Position numbers and translations under genes: made by a program. A model generated the notes under the pieces. The model saw nothing but the letters and a program-made list of their open reading frames with translations. It did not search any database and was not told the origin of the DNA. A stretch of DNA of 30,856 nt. It comes from Chara braunii. Lineage: Eukaryota; Streptophyta; Charophyceae; Charales; Characeae. The stretch spans positions 4,830,378 to 4,861,233 of the forward strand of contig BFEA01000004.1 in NCBI GenBank assembly GCA_003427395.1, written 5' to 3'. Below, in pieces: positions 19,436 through 29,515 of the stretch; positions within the stretch are counted from its first letter, which is position 1; each line of letters begins with the position of its first letter.

Positions 19436-19839
19436 CTCACACGGGGACCTATAATCCCAAAATCCCAAAACAAAGGGGAAAACGCCGGTCACACGGATCT
19501 ACCAAATTCGCAAATGTACTATTCCAGTGCCCATTTGTCAGCGGCCTGGGAGGCCGCGGGGCAAGGGATTTTGCGGTCACCTCTGGAGGTGACCGCAAAT
19601 TCCCTTTTTTCTTTTTGGCATTTTCTTCAAATTTTGGCAAAATTTCGTTCACAAAAGTTCTTGCAGAATTGGTAGATGGCGCCGTGTGACCAGCCAAGTA
19701 CCAAATCCCCATTTCTCGAGACGGCCGCGACCTTGGCCCATCTGAAAAGGTACAGCAGTGTGACTTGAACCATACCCAAAACCTCAAATCGGGCCTTCCC
19801 AAATCCGCATATTTTGCGGCTTTGGGTTCGCCGTGTGAG
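19436..19839. mobile_element. Innermost element with TA flanks (Stowaway/mariner-like MITE)
   Basis: It starts 'ctcacacgg' and ends 'ccgtgtgag', with TA on both sides (19434-19435 and 19840-19841). TA target duplication and a CTC-starting terminal repeat are typical of Tc1/mariner-type MITEs. Inside are a second inverted pair ggtcacacgg/ccgtgtgacc (about 19488 and 19682) and a strong hairpin at 19565-19604. No transposase frame is present at 404 bp. Confidence 0.65.
19565..19604. repeat. Near-perfect 19-bp-arm hairpin
   Basis: 'gggattttgcggtcacctc' (19565-19583), loop TG, then its complement with one mismatch (19586-19604). Followed by a T-rich stretch (19605-19617). Confidence 0.85.
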
Positions 19840-20110
19840 TATGGGGCTCGTTCGACACTCCTTGGGGCGTCCTCGGGGCCGAAGGAAGTTTCCTTGGGGG
19901 TTTTCAAGGAAATTCCCGCCATCGTTCCACCTGTCCTCGAGGACATCGCCCGAGGACATTTCCTTCAAAGGATGTCAGACAAGAAAAAAGAAAAGAAAAG
20001 AAAAATCAAATGTGTTTGAGTCCTTCAGCCAATACGGTGCCGCCACGATCCAGATTCTCGGTTGTAACGTCTCTCTACCCATGTGCCCGCTCCTCTCCAT
20101 AAAACGCGGA

Positions 20111-20156
20111 TTCCTTTTGCGCAAGGGACCTCGTGAGGTCCCTTGGGCAAAAGGAA
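20111..20156. repeat. 22-bp-arm hairpin
   Basis: The left arm 20111-20132 pairs with 20135-20156 with one or two mismatches. The loop is 2 nt. It forms the inner part of the middle nested element. Confidence 0.85.
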
Positions 20157-20322
20157 GAAATGGCTGGGGAATCCTCGGAGCCCAAGGAATTTCCTTCGGA
20201 GTGTTTTCACTTTTTTTTTCCGACTGCATCCCCGAGGATAGGTGGAACGAACAATTCCTCGGGGACTTTACGTGCCCGAGGAGTGTCAAACGAGCCCCTA
20301 TGCCCTAAGAATGTACTGGTGG

Positions 20323-20957
20323 TTTCTCAGCAGTTCGTTCGTCCATTGTTTTTCATAGTTGTCAATTCAATGTCCATTCACTTCCGTTCATTGTGGGTTT
20401 AACAGCAGTTTGTCCATTGTTTTTCATTGTGAATTCAGTGTCCATTCACTCTAGGTTCGTAGTCAGTTCAGCATCATAATCTCAGCCATCTGTCCGTCAT
20501 GGTCCATTGGTCAGGCGACTCCCTCTGTTAGTTCATGCCAGATCATCATCCATCGGCTCTGCTGCTTTTCCGTCCACTGCAGTGCAGCCTTCTTTTACTT
20601 CTTTTGTTGACCTTTGATTTTTTTTAAAAAGGGGCAAGTACGTTGGTTCATGCCAGATCATCATCCATGGGCTCTGCTGCTTTTCCGTCCAAGCCCTACC
20701 AGTTGTGGGCTTAACTTTAACAGCAATTTGTCCATTGTTTCGCACTGTCAATTCACTGTCCATTCACTCTAAGCTCATAGTCAGTTTCGCATCATTATCT
20801 CGGCCATCTGTCCGTCATGGTCTATTGGTCAGGCACCTCCCTCTGTTTGTTCATGCCAGATCATCATCGACGGGCTCTCCTTTTCCGTCCACTGCAGTGC
20901 AGCCTTCTTTTACTTCTTTTGTTGACCGTCGTTTTCTCAAAAAAGAAAGGGCCAAGT
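20323..20957. repeat. Three direct repeats, longest about 300 bp
   Basis: 'cagcagtt.gtccattgtttt' through 'tgtccattcact' occurs at 20330-20382, 20403-20450 and 20712-20769. The second and third copies continue together through 'catctgtccgtcatgg', 'cactgcagtgcagccttctt' and 'ttttgttgacc' to '.caagtacgttgg'. A short extra piece at 20641-20695 repeats 'tcatgccagatcatcatcca'. Open frames here are not conserved between copies. Confidence 0.8.
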
Positions 20958-21021
20958 ACGTTGGAGTCGCACCCAGAATTTGAAAGGTGATGAAAGACTT
21001 GAGAGAAGAATATTGCATAAT

Positions 21022-21053
<32 letters not shown>

Positions 21054-21083
21054 AAACCAAAAAAAACGTTGGAGTCACACCCA
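20958..21083 (+). mobile_element. Small retroposed insert with poly(A) and 18-bp target-site duplication
   Basis: 'acgttggagtcgcaccca' (20958-20975) is repeated with one substitution at 21066-21083. Between them lie 90 bp, 'gaatttgaaaggtgatgaaa...' ending in an A-rich tail with a run of about 20 A. Long target duplication plus A-tail is the signature of LINE-mediated insertion. The body of about 55 bp before the tail is too short for a known SINE and may be a 5'-truncated transcript end; it is also AT-rich with 'aataaataaata', like a 3' UTR. Confidence 0.75.
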
Positions 21084-21084
21084 A

Positions 21085-21980
21085 TGTTCAGGAGCATGGT
21101 CCCACTAGCAACGGGATAGGATAGAAACGAGTTTGTGTGGCATATTAGTGACCCAAATCCTGCCATGCAGTGCTTGTGATCCCACGGACAGTGTTTTACG
21201 TGTATTACCCGAAAAAGTAAGGAGATCTTTGTTCCTCTCCTCCTCTGCTTAACACTGGGAGGCCAAGGGTGTATTACCCGAAAAATCCCAGGGTGTTGTA
21301 GAGGCCAAGGACCAGACCGGCGGTGATTGCTAGTAGCAGCAGCCAATGGTTGTCCTGACAGGATAGGCCACCTACCCTACCCATCACCACGTTAATTCTC
21401 CCAGCGCACCATCCATCATACCTTACTGTACTCAACACACTGCAAGTCTAGTGTTATATTGAATGCGTGTAGAGTGGCACCCGCCAGCGATTCAGATAAC
21501 AAGTTTACATGGATGTACTAAACCTAGTATTCAGCAAATGGAGATAAAAAATACTTGACAGTTGGTAGCTCAGGCCGCGGGAAGACTTCCAACATCCCTT
21601 CTCTCTGGGCCTAGCCCTGTCACAGATGAGGAGAGGACCTGAATAATATATTTATAAAAAAAGGGGAGCAAGGACAAGACCAGGGCACAACAAATGCTAT
21701 AGTGGGCAAGACAGCATGGCATTGACGAGGTCTCTGGTATGCTTTGCTGCAGTCAAACTTGAGCTTCGTTATCAATAGCGGTCTTTTTTTTGCCCTTATT
21801 GGCCACTGGCCCGCAGGTACAGCTCCCCCCACCAACAATGGCGCCTTGACAAGCCAATGAAGTTGAATGAACAGACATCAACTTCAGTGTTACCCGGATG
21901 CTGTACGCTGTTGAAATCATTTTCTCAAAGAAAGAAAGAAATCCCCAATTCAGATTCGAAAAACAAGAAACGAACACCAA
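21085..21980. other. Unassigned stretch
   Basis: No gene supported. 'gtgtattacccgaaaaa' occurs twice (about 21199 and 21269). Nothing else stands out. Confidence 0.4.
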
Positions 21981-21981
21981 T

Positions 21982-22159
21982 GGGCCTACTAGCTCAGTTG
22001 GTTGGTACACCCATGAACTGTTAAAAATTGAAATACAGACATGAGTTTGAATCGAGATGGAACGCGTTGAATGAATTTCTGAATTACTTGCGGCCGGCCA
22101 GTTCCACACGATGATATCCTACGGCCGTCAACCTTTTAAATTTAAAGAAAAAAAAAATG
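21982..22159 (+). mobile_element. Possible tRNA-derived SINE
   Basis: 'ctagctcagttggttggtac' (21989-22008) matches the tRNA D-arm/A-box well. 'gagtttgaatcgag' (22043-22056) resembles a B-box at normal tRNA spacing (about 54 nt). Acceptor and T stems do not pair, so it is not a working tRNA. A body of about 80 bp and an A-rich tail (22144-22158) follow, as in a SINE. A target-site duplication is not obvious because the right flank is itself A-rich. Confidence 0.5.
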
Positions 22160-22221
22160 GAGAAAATAAAGAAAAAGAAAAAAAGGAGAAAATAAAGAAA
22201 AAGAAAAAGAAGAGAAAACTA

Positions 22222-22385
22222 CGGCGCAGTCAGGGATTGAGTTTGTAATTGCACTTGAGGCAAAAGGGCCGGTAATGCTGAATGTATGTAACCTACGTTT
22301 CGGGTCCGGTGGGGTCGCGTGGGGGTGTGTTGTATTCGCGGGATTGCCTGAAGTGCAATTACAAACTGTTTTCGTGACTGCACCG
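22222..22385. mobile_element. 164-bp MITE-like element with long terminal inverted repeats
   Basis: The left end 'cggcgcagtcaggg' and right end 'cgtgactgcaccg' are inverted. Further in, 'gtttgtaattgcactt' (about 22240-22255) pairs perfectly with about 22351-22366, then gaggcaa with ttgcctg. Paired arms span about 40 bp. No coding capacity. Confidence 0.75.
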
Positions 22386-22418
22386 AAGTTACCCCAAAAA
22401 AGAAAGGAAGGAACAAAA

Positions 22419-22666
22419 GATGCAGGGGGTGTATGGAATGGCTGATCCGATGATCTCGCGTTAGGAGGCTTGGCACTAGCCACCAGCGATTCTGACATGC
22501 AGTGTGTATGGCACGGCTGATCCTATGCTCTATGGATGCAGTGGGTATGAAATGGCTGATCCTATTCTCTGGCATTGGGTCCTAAAAAAAACTCTTATGT
22601 GGCCACAACAACTCATATCTGAGATGCAGTGCGTATGGAATGGCTGATCCTATTCTCTGGCATTAG
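22419..22666. repeat. Four copies of a 40-bp unit
   Basis: 'gatgcagtg.gtatggaatg' followed by 'gctgatcctattctctggc' occurs at 22419, 22495, 22535 and 22623 with some divergence. The spacing is irregular (76, 40, 88), so it is a disturbed tandem array. Confidence 0.8.
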
Positions 22667-22669
22667 TAA

Positions 22670-24760
22670 ACTTGGGACTAGCCACAAAGCTTTAGTAACC
22701 AGATAGCCCACACACAGACACAACCACCAAAATGCAGAACACTAATTAAACCACCAGTACTTCCTAAAGTCATGCCCGTATACAAGACACAATTTTATGA
22801 AACGTACGATCCACTACAGGAGCGTCCAAATCCATCTGACTAGAAACAGTTCTAGTGCTTTCTTTCGATTAAGCACTTCAGGAGTTTTGTTTGGTCCGGT
22901 AAGATCAAAAGCACTAACGATAGTTGGCACGCTACACAGGATTCTCGCAAATTCTTCCCTGCAGCAGGACACGACTGACGTTATTAAGTTATTTTTTACT
23001 GAGTCGCTGCTTCTCGGGTACCCTACAAAAATTTTGAGACAGGCGGTACTGACACGAAGACGGTCAAAAATGTGTAAAAAAACAGTTTCAAAGTTGCTCC
23101 CCTTGATTTTAGTACAAGAACAGTTGCGGCACTGACTACATCTGACAGAAGGCAGGTGACGGACCTAAACGTACTCGACACAGAAGGTCGTCCCTAGCAT
23201 CGTACGGATCGCTGGTTACGGACTTAACAGAGGTGGTACAGTAAAAAACAACGAGATTTCCTTTTGAGCACTCTGACACTCCCAAGGAGATTTGATTGCA
23301 TCGGTCGACTGAGATTACGTTACACTGAGTTTTTACGTTCATCTCTGCTCCACGAGGGGTCCTTGCTAATTCGTAGGGGCCCTTCGGAAATGAGACACGC
23401 GAACGACAGCGGGGTTCGACGCGACTCAGCGATTCACGTTGGCGGGCCAGCGTGTGGAGACAAGCGGGGCGATATCGGTCCTCGCCATAGCTGATCTGGC
23501 CGGTGATGGGTGGCCACGCTCTTCGGGATACGGCGGTCACCTACTGGGCGTGAGAAAGCGGAGGCCAGACAACGGCGAATTGGCCATGCGCGAGTTCGAG
23601 AGGGAGCAATAGGTGCACGAGAGCCACGAAGATTCGCAGCAGACGAGGCGTGAAGACGAACTCGAAGAGAACTCAATAGTGATACGGGTAGGAGAAGCAT
23701 GATTGGGCTACACGAAAGGTAGGTGGATGTTGCAATGGAGGCGGGTGAGACACGTGGGACGAACGGTGATTATGTGGAGAGTAACCGGTGCGCGAAAGCC
23801 ACAAGGCTTTATAGTGGACAGAGCGTGAAGACGATCTGGGAGAGAGTCAGTGGCGAGAGGTGGGCGGGTGTGGTTTTTTTTTTTTTTTTTTTTTTTTTTG
23901 GGAGAAATCAGAACCTCGCAGTTCCGGCTCCTACCATTCTGGGGAGCAATAACAACCACGAACATCGATTTCGGGGGTGATTGGGGAGGAGACGGGACGG
24001 TGGCCGGTTATATAGAAGGAAAATCGGGGCGGTTGGGACTCGACGGGGCATGCGAAACTGAGCGGGGTTAAAACATTTGAAACGGCATCGACGACAAGGA
24101 TGGGAGCACTGAAGGGGAGAGGACGGTGAAGGGAGCGTGGCTGCAAGGAAAGACCGGGGTACATGGACAGGTAGGGAGGCGATCAAGGAAGGGGCTTCGA
24201 CGACACATAGGAGAAAGCAGCAAGAGTGACAAGGACGGTGGACAAGAGCAGCAACACTGGAATTAACAAGTGCACGAACACTCCGAGACACCTCGAGAAC
24301 ACATAGAGGGTAACAAGGAGAAAGCCGCAGGAGAGAAAAGGAGGTATATCATCGGGTCGCGCGCACCCTCTCCCCCCACATCATTGGTCCTGAGGTAAGT
24401 TCACCACCTCCTTTCTACTGGAGCGTTCCGCGAGCGCTGGCCTGGGGGCTATGGCAGAAGAGGGTAAGGGGGAGTAGGGGATTGGCGAGAGAGCAGGGGA
24501 ACATTGGAACCCGTTGTAGGCAAGAAGAAGGTCGCAAAAAGGCATCCCATCCTGCCCCATCCAGGCCCGTGATAATTCACCCTGCTTTAACCAAAAAACA
24601 AGGAAAGAACTTCAAAGAAGTGAACTCAAAATCCATGACATCGAAAAAAAATGAACAAAAAGTAAACAAAAAATCCATTATACCGAATAAAGAACGAAAA
24701 TAACTCGATACTGTAACACCACGCTGCTCCACGTAGCACTGTGCAACTTTAAAGGACGGA
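22670..24760. other. Unassigned stretch upstream of the LINE
   Basis: No gene supported. A diverged duplication is visible: 'ggtgcacgagagccacgaag...gcgtgaagacgaac' (about 23610-23665) against 'ggtgcgcgaaagccacaagg...gcgtgaagacgatc' (about 23788-23836). A T26 run lies at 23874-23899. Part of 24360-24760 may be the LINE 5' untranslated region; the element's 5' end cannot be fixed from one copy. Confidence 0.4.
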
Positions 24761-24763
24761 ACT

Positions 24764-26507
24764 ATGAGGACCATAATTAGAACGCAACGAGCACACAAGC
24801 GGCTGGACTCAATGCTCTTCTATAGTGGGGCAATGAGGCAGCTGGCAGACCAACATCTCAGACAGGGGAAATGGGCTCAACAGAGTCAACTCAAACGGGA
24901 GCCCAACCCCGACCCGGGCCTCGGAAAAGGAAAGGACTTGCACCGGGAGGAGGATATGGAGGTATTGACTAAGGAAGAGAAGGAGACAGAGTTGTGCCGG
25001 ACAGTGGAGTATAGGGAAACACTGCCCCCCCCCACACAGGACTTGGGCAATGGCCCTTATCAACCCTCTTGGACTGACAGGCTCAAGAATTCAACCAAGG
25101 GCAGAACGATCACAATACCTAGAGGGCCAGGGGGCCCGCGCACCGGGAAATTAGACATTCCCCTGGATGGGCTGCCGCTAGCACGGACGTTCTTTATGTC
25201 GAAATTCCTGCTCCCGTCAGAAACAAAGGTAGTAATGCAGGGAGGGAAGCAGGTGATGGTCAAGGCATACTCCAACAACGGGGTTGACAACAGAGATGAG
25301 ATTTACATAAGACATGCGAATAATTGGGTTCCACGATGATGCGACATTTAAATTAGTTAACGAGAACGTCAAATGGATTGGCTGCAGATTAGAAACATTG
25401 AAAGTAAGCGTTGAGCTGGCTAGAGACCAATTTCTAATTCAGCCAGTCTCGAACACTCTGGTTACGGTCATGTGCATGCATGAAGCTGACAAGACTGTGA
25501 TTGACAGCTGGCAGCGTCTGCGATGCGAGCGGTCTGAGGTACGGATCCACCCGTGGGTGCCACAACGTCGGTTGGGACCGGAGGAAAGGAGGGCACAACT
25601 TATGCAAGATTATTACTGGGTGGAATTCCGCCATATCCCGGTTGAAATTCAAGCTGCGTTTGTCTATGATTTCGGAATGATTTACGACATTGTGGCTTTT
25701 ATTGACCCTTTCCCCTCTTTTGTGGCCAAAAGGGACGATTACTTAATGTTGGCACTTGATTTTGCCCCGGGCCAGCCTTTCTCCCTCGATGATGTGATCC
25801 CGTACAGAATAGGGGGAAAGGAATACATGATCCATACTGCGCACAAGATGCGGCCGTGGTGCCCTAAATGTAGATCGTATGGACACCTCAGCACGGAATA
25901 CGCCTGTCCGCGACATCCGCAGAAGAGAACCCAAGTGTCCGGGCGACTGTTAAGGGATCCGAATAAGACGACCCATAGGAGGGTCGTGGACCTGGGGCAC
26001 AAGGGTTGGGTTTACATAGAAGAACGAACAAAAGAGGGCACCCCGAGGGGATGGGTGTGGGAAAGAACGGGAGAGCCAGAATGGGAGACACCCCCCCCAA
26101 GCTCGTGGACCCCCCCAACACCGGTGGAAGAGAAGATGCAGCAAATGCAGGTAACCTCCCCACTAAAGAACCACGAAGATCAGGGATGGACCAAGGTCGG
26201 GAGAAAAGGAAAGAAGGAAATTTGGACCCCGAAGAAGCAGGTGGGGTCCAACATGGAGCAAAAGGAAGAAAGTCGTGGAGGGAATCCCGAGGGCACTTTG
26301 GGCTTCGATGCGATACAATACATCCCAACAGTAAATGGTTCTCTAGAACATAGAAATAGGGGCGGCGCGTCCGTCTCGGGACAGGCAGATGGGGAGGTTG
26401 AGTTAAAAGGTAACTCAACACTGGCATATGGGGAGGTGGAGTTAAAAGGTAATTCAACACCTGCAGAACACCCCTCGAGCATTCGCCGGTCTGATCCCGG
26501 TTGCTGA
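24764..26507 (+). pseudogene. LINE ORF1: nucleic-acid-binding protein with CCHC zinc knuckle
   Basis: ORF1 proteins of LINEs bind the element RNA to form the particle used in retrotransposition. The ATG at 24764 starts a basic, polar N-terminus (to 25339). The next frame takes over at about 25314, a single frameshift. From 25314 the protein resembles the DUF4283-type region of plant LINE ORF1s (VKWIGCRLETLKVSVELARD, then VEFRHIPVEIQAAFVYDFG). A zinc knuckle follows at 25860-25907 (CPKC, GH, C; spacing CX2CX4HX6C, two residues longer at the end than usual). 'GWTKVGRKGKK' near 26185 is typical of this family. Near the C-terminus a 13-residue unit (GEVELKGNST..) is duplicated in tandem at about 26391-26465. 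The frame ends in TGA at 26505-26507, overlapping the next ORF. Confidence 0.85.
26389..26465 (+). repeat. Tandem 39-bp duplication inside ORF1
   Basis: 'tggggaggt.gagttaaaag' plus 'gtaa.tcaacac' occurs twice, encoding GEVELKGNSTLAY and GEVELKGNSTPAE. Frame is kept, so it is tolerated in the protein or recent. Confidence 0.85.
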
Positions 26508-26509
26508 TG
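26505..26509 (+). promoter_or_regulatory. TGATG stop/start overlap between ORF1 and the middle ORF
   Basis: The TGA of ORF1 (26505-26507) shares its A with an ATG (26507-26509) opening the middle frame. The middle frame is closed just upstream by TGA at 26492-26494, so it can only begin here or be entered by a shift within about 12 nt. Similar overlaps allow termination-reinitiation in some insect LINEs. Function here is inferred. Confidence 0.5.
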
Positions 26510-27714
26510 GAATCAGGTCAGATTCGAATACAGGACAACACGGATACTAGGGAAATGGAGATTCCCGAGGGAAATAAGTCCGGGCAACAGGAGGAGATTA
26601 GGGAAAGATTGGCCCGGGACCTGATGAGGGACCCTTTCCAAGCTGCCTTCGCTCCAGAGCCGATGGATGTTGACCCCCTCTTGAATAATGCCAGTGCATC
26701 GCCCGAGGGATTGGGCCCAGGCAGGGAGGAGAAAGAAGCCGGGGAGGAAGGGGTTCCGCCGCCCCATATGGTTGTAGAGCAAAAACTGGTCGCCATTGCA
26801 GACAGGCTCATGAGCAATCTAAAAGTGAAGTATGGCCCCCTCACGGATGATTTCTGGGAACATACTTAGACTTGTTCCCCATGCTGGATACCAGTTCATC
26901 ACTCAAATGTGTGCTGGAACGGGGACTGCAGTCGGGCGTGGCATGGAATGAAGCATGGCACAGACTGACCACCATAGTTTTTTCACGCTTTCAGCCACCC
27001 CACCCCGCCACCCACGGGTGGGGGGGTGAGGAAACGGAACAGAGTTTGGACGAGGTGGATAAGGACAAAAAACAACCGCCCCGGGCCTTGCAGCCCCCCC
27101 CCCCCCCCCCCCCCGCCCCTGTGCCCTCGGACCCAGACGAAAATACTCCACTAGAGCTGTTGCGGAGAAAGAAACTTAGACACGTTGTTGAGCTGGGTCA
27201 AGACACGGGGCCATTATCGCAAGACGTTCTATTACTGATCCCTGTGCGTGAGAAGGACGGGAAATGGGAGGTTGGGTTGTCCCTGACTGGGAAGGGAGGG
27301 CAAGGAGGCCTCAGATTACAAGGTCTGTCTTCCTTCTGGGCCGACCCCAAGAATTGCCAAACGGAAGCAGCAACAGGTATCCTGCAGATGCACTTGGAAA
27401 CATGCATTGCAGATACCCTCCAACCAGGGGCACAGGCTATGGCATTGGTGACTTCTGGTCCCAAAAAAATCGCCCTTAGGGACGTATACATCCGTTTTGA
27501 CCCGACTAGAGAGGATGGAGTGAAATGGTACACCCACTCCCGACTTTTGGACTTACAGGTAGTCAAGATTAACTTTGGTGAGAATTGGATAGAGCAGGAT
27601 GTCCAGAAATGCCTGAGTGTTATTCTTAGGTTGGGCTTACTGTCGGCAATAACCGGGTGGGACTGGGAGCACCTACCATGGTATCGCCTAGGGACCTGGA
27701 GATTGACAGAATGA
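26507..27714 (+). pseudogene. LINE middle ORF, uncharacterised protein of about 400 codons
   Basis: It starts at the ATG at 26507 (MESGQIRIQDNTD...) and runs open to TAG at 26867-26869. The neighbouring frame then continues without a gap (GTYLDLFPMLD...), implying one frameshift near 26850, and ends in TGA at 27712-27714. The N-terminal third is acidic and polar (EPMDVDPLLNN, KEAGEEG). A proline-rich linker follows, encoded by a C-run (about 27094-27114), whose length is unreliable. The last 200 residues look like a folded domain: LLLIPVREKDGKWEVGLSL, then EAATGILQMHLETCIADTL, QAMALVTSG, and DVYIRFDPTREDGVKW. I do not recognise this domain. It lacks the endonuclease and RT motifs. It may be a C-terminal part of ORF1 split off by a shift, or a third LINE protein. 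Confidence 0.7.
27711..27714 (+). promoter_or_regulatory. ATGA overlap between the middle ORF and ORF2
   Basis: The ATG at 27711-27713 overlaps the stop TGA at 27712-27714. An earlier in-frame ATG at 27678 has a better start context (acc before, G after) and would give a 37-nt overlap. Either way ORF2 begins inside the middle ORF. Confidence 0.5.
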
Positions 27715-29515
27715 CAATGGACCCGGTCAAAGCGGTGTACGGAAAGGATCGGATCTGGAACCAATGTCAGCGGGCAACGAACTTAGACCTGCGGTCCCTG
27801 AACATAAACGGCTTGGCGTCCTGCAAAATGGATAAACAGAATGCGATATGGGATCTGATGAAGGGGGTGGGGGGCAGAAATTGGTCAGATGTTGTATGTA
27901 TCCAAAGAAACACATTTAATGGACACTCCGGGTCATATTCGCATCCATAAAAGGATATGGCCATACAAGGCAATAAGGGCGCACGCCCCGAGACCAGGGA
28001 GTGTTGGGGTGGCTATCTGGATCCCCCCCAAATCCTGGGCGGACCCGGTACATTGGGTGGTCGATCAGGAAGGGGGCTGATGGGTGTCAATTCTGGTGGC
28101 GCTGGAATTAGAAATTGTTTGTATAGTGTGCATCTACGCCCCGAATTGCACAAGGGAGAGAAGGGTCTTCTTCGAGATCCTGAAATCACGAATTCCAGAC
28201 GGGGTCCCAATAATTATAGTAGGAGATTGTAACGCAGCCCCGGATCGCTGGATGGATAGGTGGAAGACACCCTTCCCGGCCCCGGCGTACATAGAGGAGG
28301 ATGAACGAATGATAGAGGATCTATGCCTCTCATTAAAGGTCTTTGACTCTTTTCGAAAACTTAACCCAGACGCTCGATATTACTCACGTTTACGAAAAAC
28401 GGGGACCGAAGCCCAAACAAGATTAAGGATAGACCTGATTCTGATCTCAGAGGACATGGGGGGATCGCTATTACTGGCGGCAATTATGCCCGCCAGCCCG
28501 CACCCGGGTTTGGATCACAAAATGTGTACTGTTATTTTGTCATTCCGCAAGAAACCCGATCACGGACCTAACTTTTATAAATATGTATTCATCCTGCAAC
28601 AGAAAGCCTTTCAAAAATACATCAAGGATTGTTGGGAGTTCTGGCACACGCATAAGCAGCACATACTGCAAGAAACAGATTGGTTCAACAATGAACTATT
28701 ATATCTGGGTTAAAAATGCAGAGAATAGTCCAAATTGTTAATGGCCCGAAAGAATCAACAGGAAATGGATGTTCATAATCGTTTCCAGCAACTTGAACAG
28801 CAAGATCCTGAAAATCATGATCGGTCTGAATTATAATCCTTATGGCAACAACTCCAGACATATGCAACACAACGCTTGGAAGGAACACGTATTCGGGGAC
28901 GGCTGAAACGTCACGAAGCGGAGGGTTCAATGGAAAAAAAAAATTTCAGCCTGGCTCGTGTCGTTCACGCAGAACTACAATAGAGGCGGTTTATGATCCG
29001 CAGTCAAGAAACCAAGAGGTAGTCACATCCACGCCGCAGTGCATGCACATTGTGAGATCCTTTTTTTAAGACCTGTTCACCTTCAGATACACGGAACGGG
29101 AGGAGGTTGCCGCGAAAAAGGAAATGACGGAATTCTGAGAACCAATGAGGAAAGCCCTATCGGGCCAGCAAAAGGAACAATTGGACAGACCCCTTTCCAA
29201 GGAGGAAATTTGGACAGCCCTGATGCAGATGGAGGAGGAGAAAACCCTGGGAATAGACGGTTTCCCAAAAGAGTTTTGGGAAACCTTTTGGTCACTAATG
29301 ACCTCGGACCTCATGGGGTCCTATCAGAAGGTGTTGGAAACAGGGTATATGGGGGAACTGGTAGGACAAGGGGTCCTCACCTTAATACATAAAAAGGGCG
29401 ACCTGATGTACATTAAAAACTATCGTCCAATAACTCTGCTCACAGTTATCTATAAAATATTAGCAAAGGCTTTGGCAAACTGCCTGATCCCGGTTTTGGA
29501 AAGCATCATCAACAA

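Larger units (their letters stand above)
19426..20307. mobile_element. Middle nested element (inverted-repeat, split by an insertion)
   Basis: The right end 20277-20307 reads, in reverse complement, 'ttagggcatagggg' then 'ctcgtttgacactcc'. The left end has the same sequence split: 'taagggcata' at 19426-19435 and 'tggggctcgttcgacactcc' from 19842. Further in, 'cgttccacct.tcctcg' pairs in inverse orientation (about 19924-19940 and 20236-20252). Without the insertion the element would be about 480 bp. Confidence 0.65.
19319..20325. mobile_element. Outer element of a nested set of inverted-repeat elements
   Basis: The ends are 'taaaccgccagtacc' (19319-19333) and 'gtactggtggttt' (20313-20325) in inverted orientation, the same termini as the element at 17580-17737. 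Inside lie a second pair of inverted ends (19426-19435 plus 19842-19865, against 20277-20307) and, within its left end, a third element (19436-19839). Confidence 0.55.

Noticed and set aside
22419-22666. CRISPR-like array (repeats with spacers)
   Set aside because: Spacing is irregular, repeats are diverged, and the setting is eukaryotic; it is a disturbed tandem repeat.
23136-23700. Open minus-strand frames of 134 and 88 codons
   Set aside because: GC-rich sequence open in several phases, no motifs, and overlapping opposite frames of similar length.
27200-27480. Nudix hydrolase assignment for the LINE middle ORF
   Set aside because: Only a loose strand-helix similarity. The GX5EX7REUXEEXGU box cannot be found.
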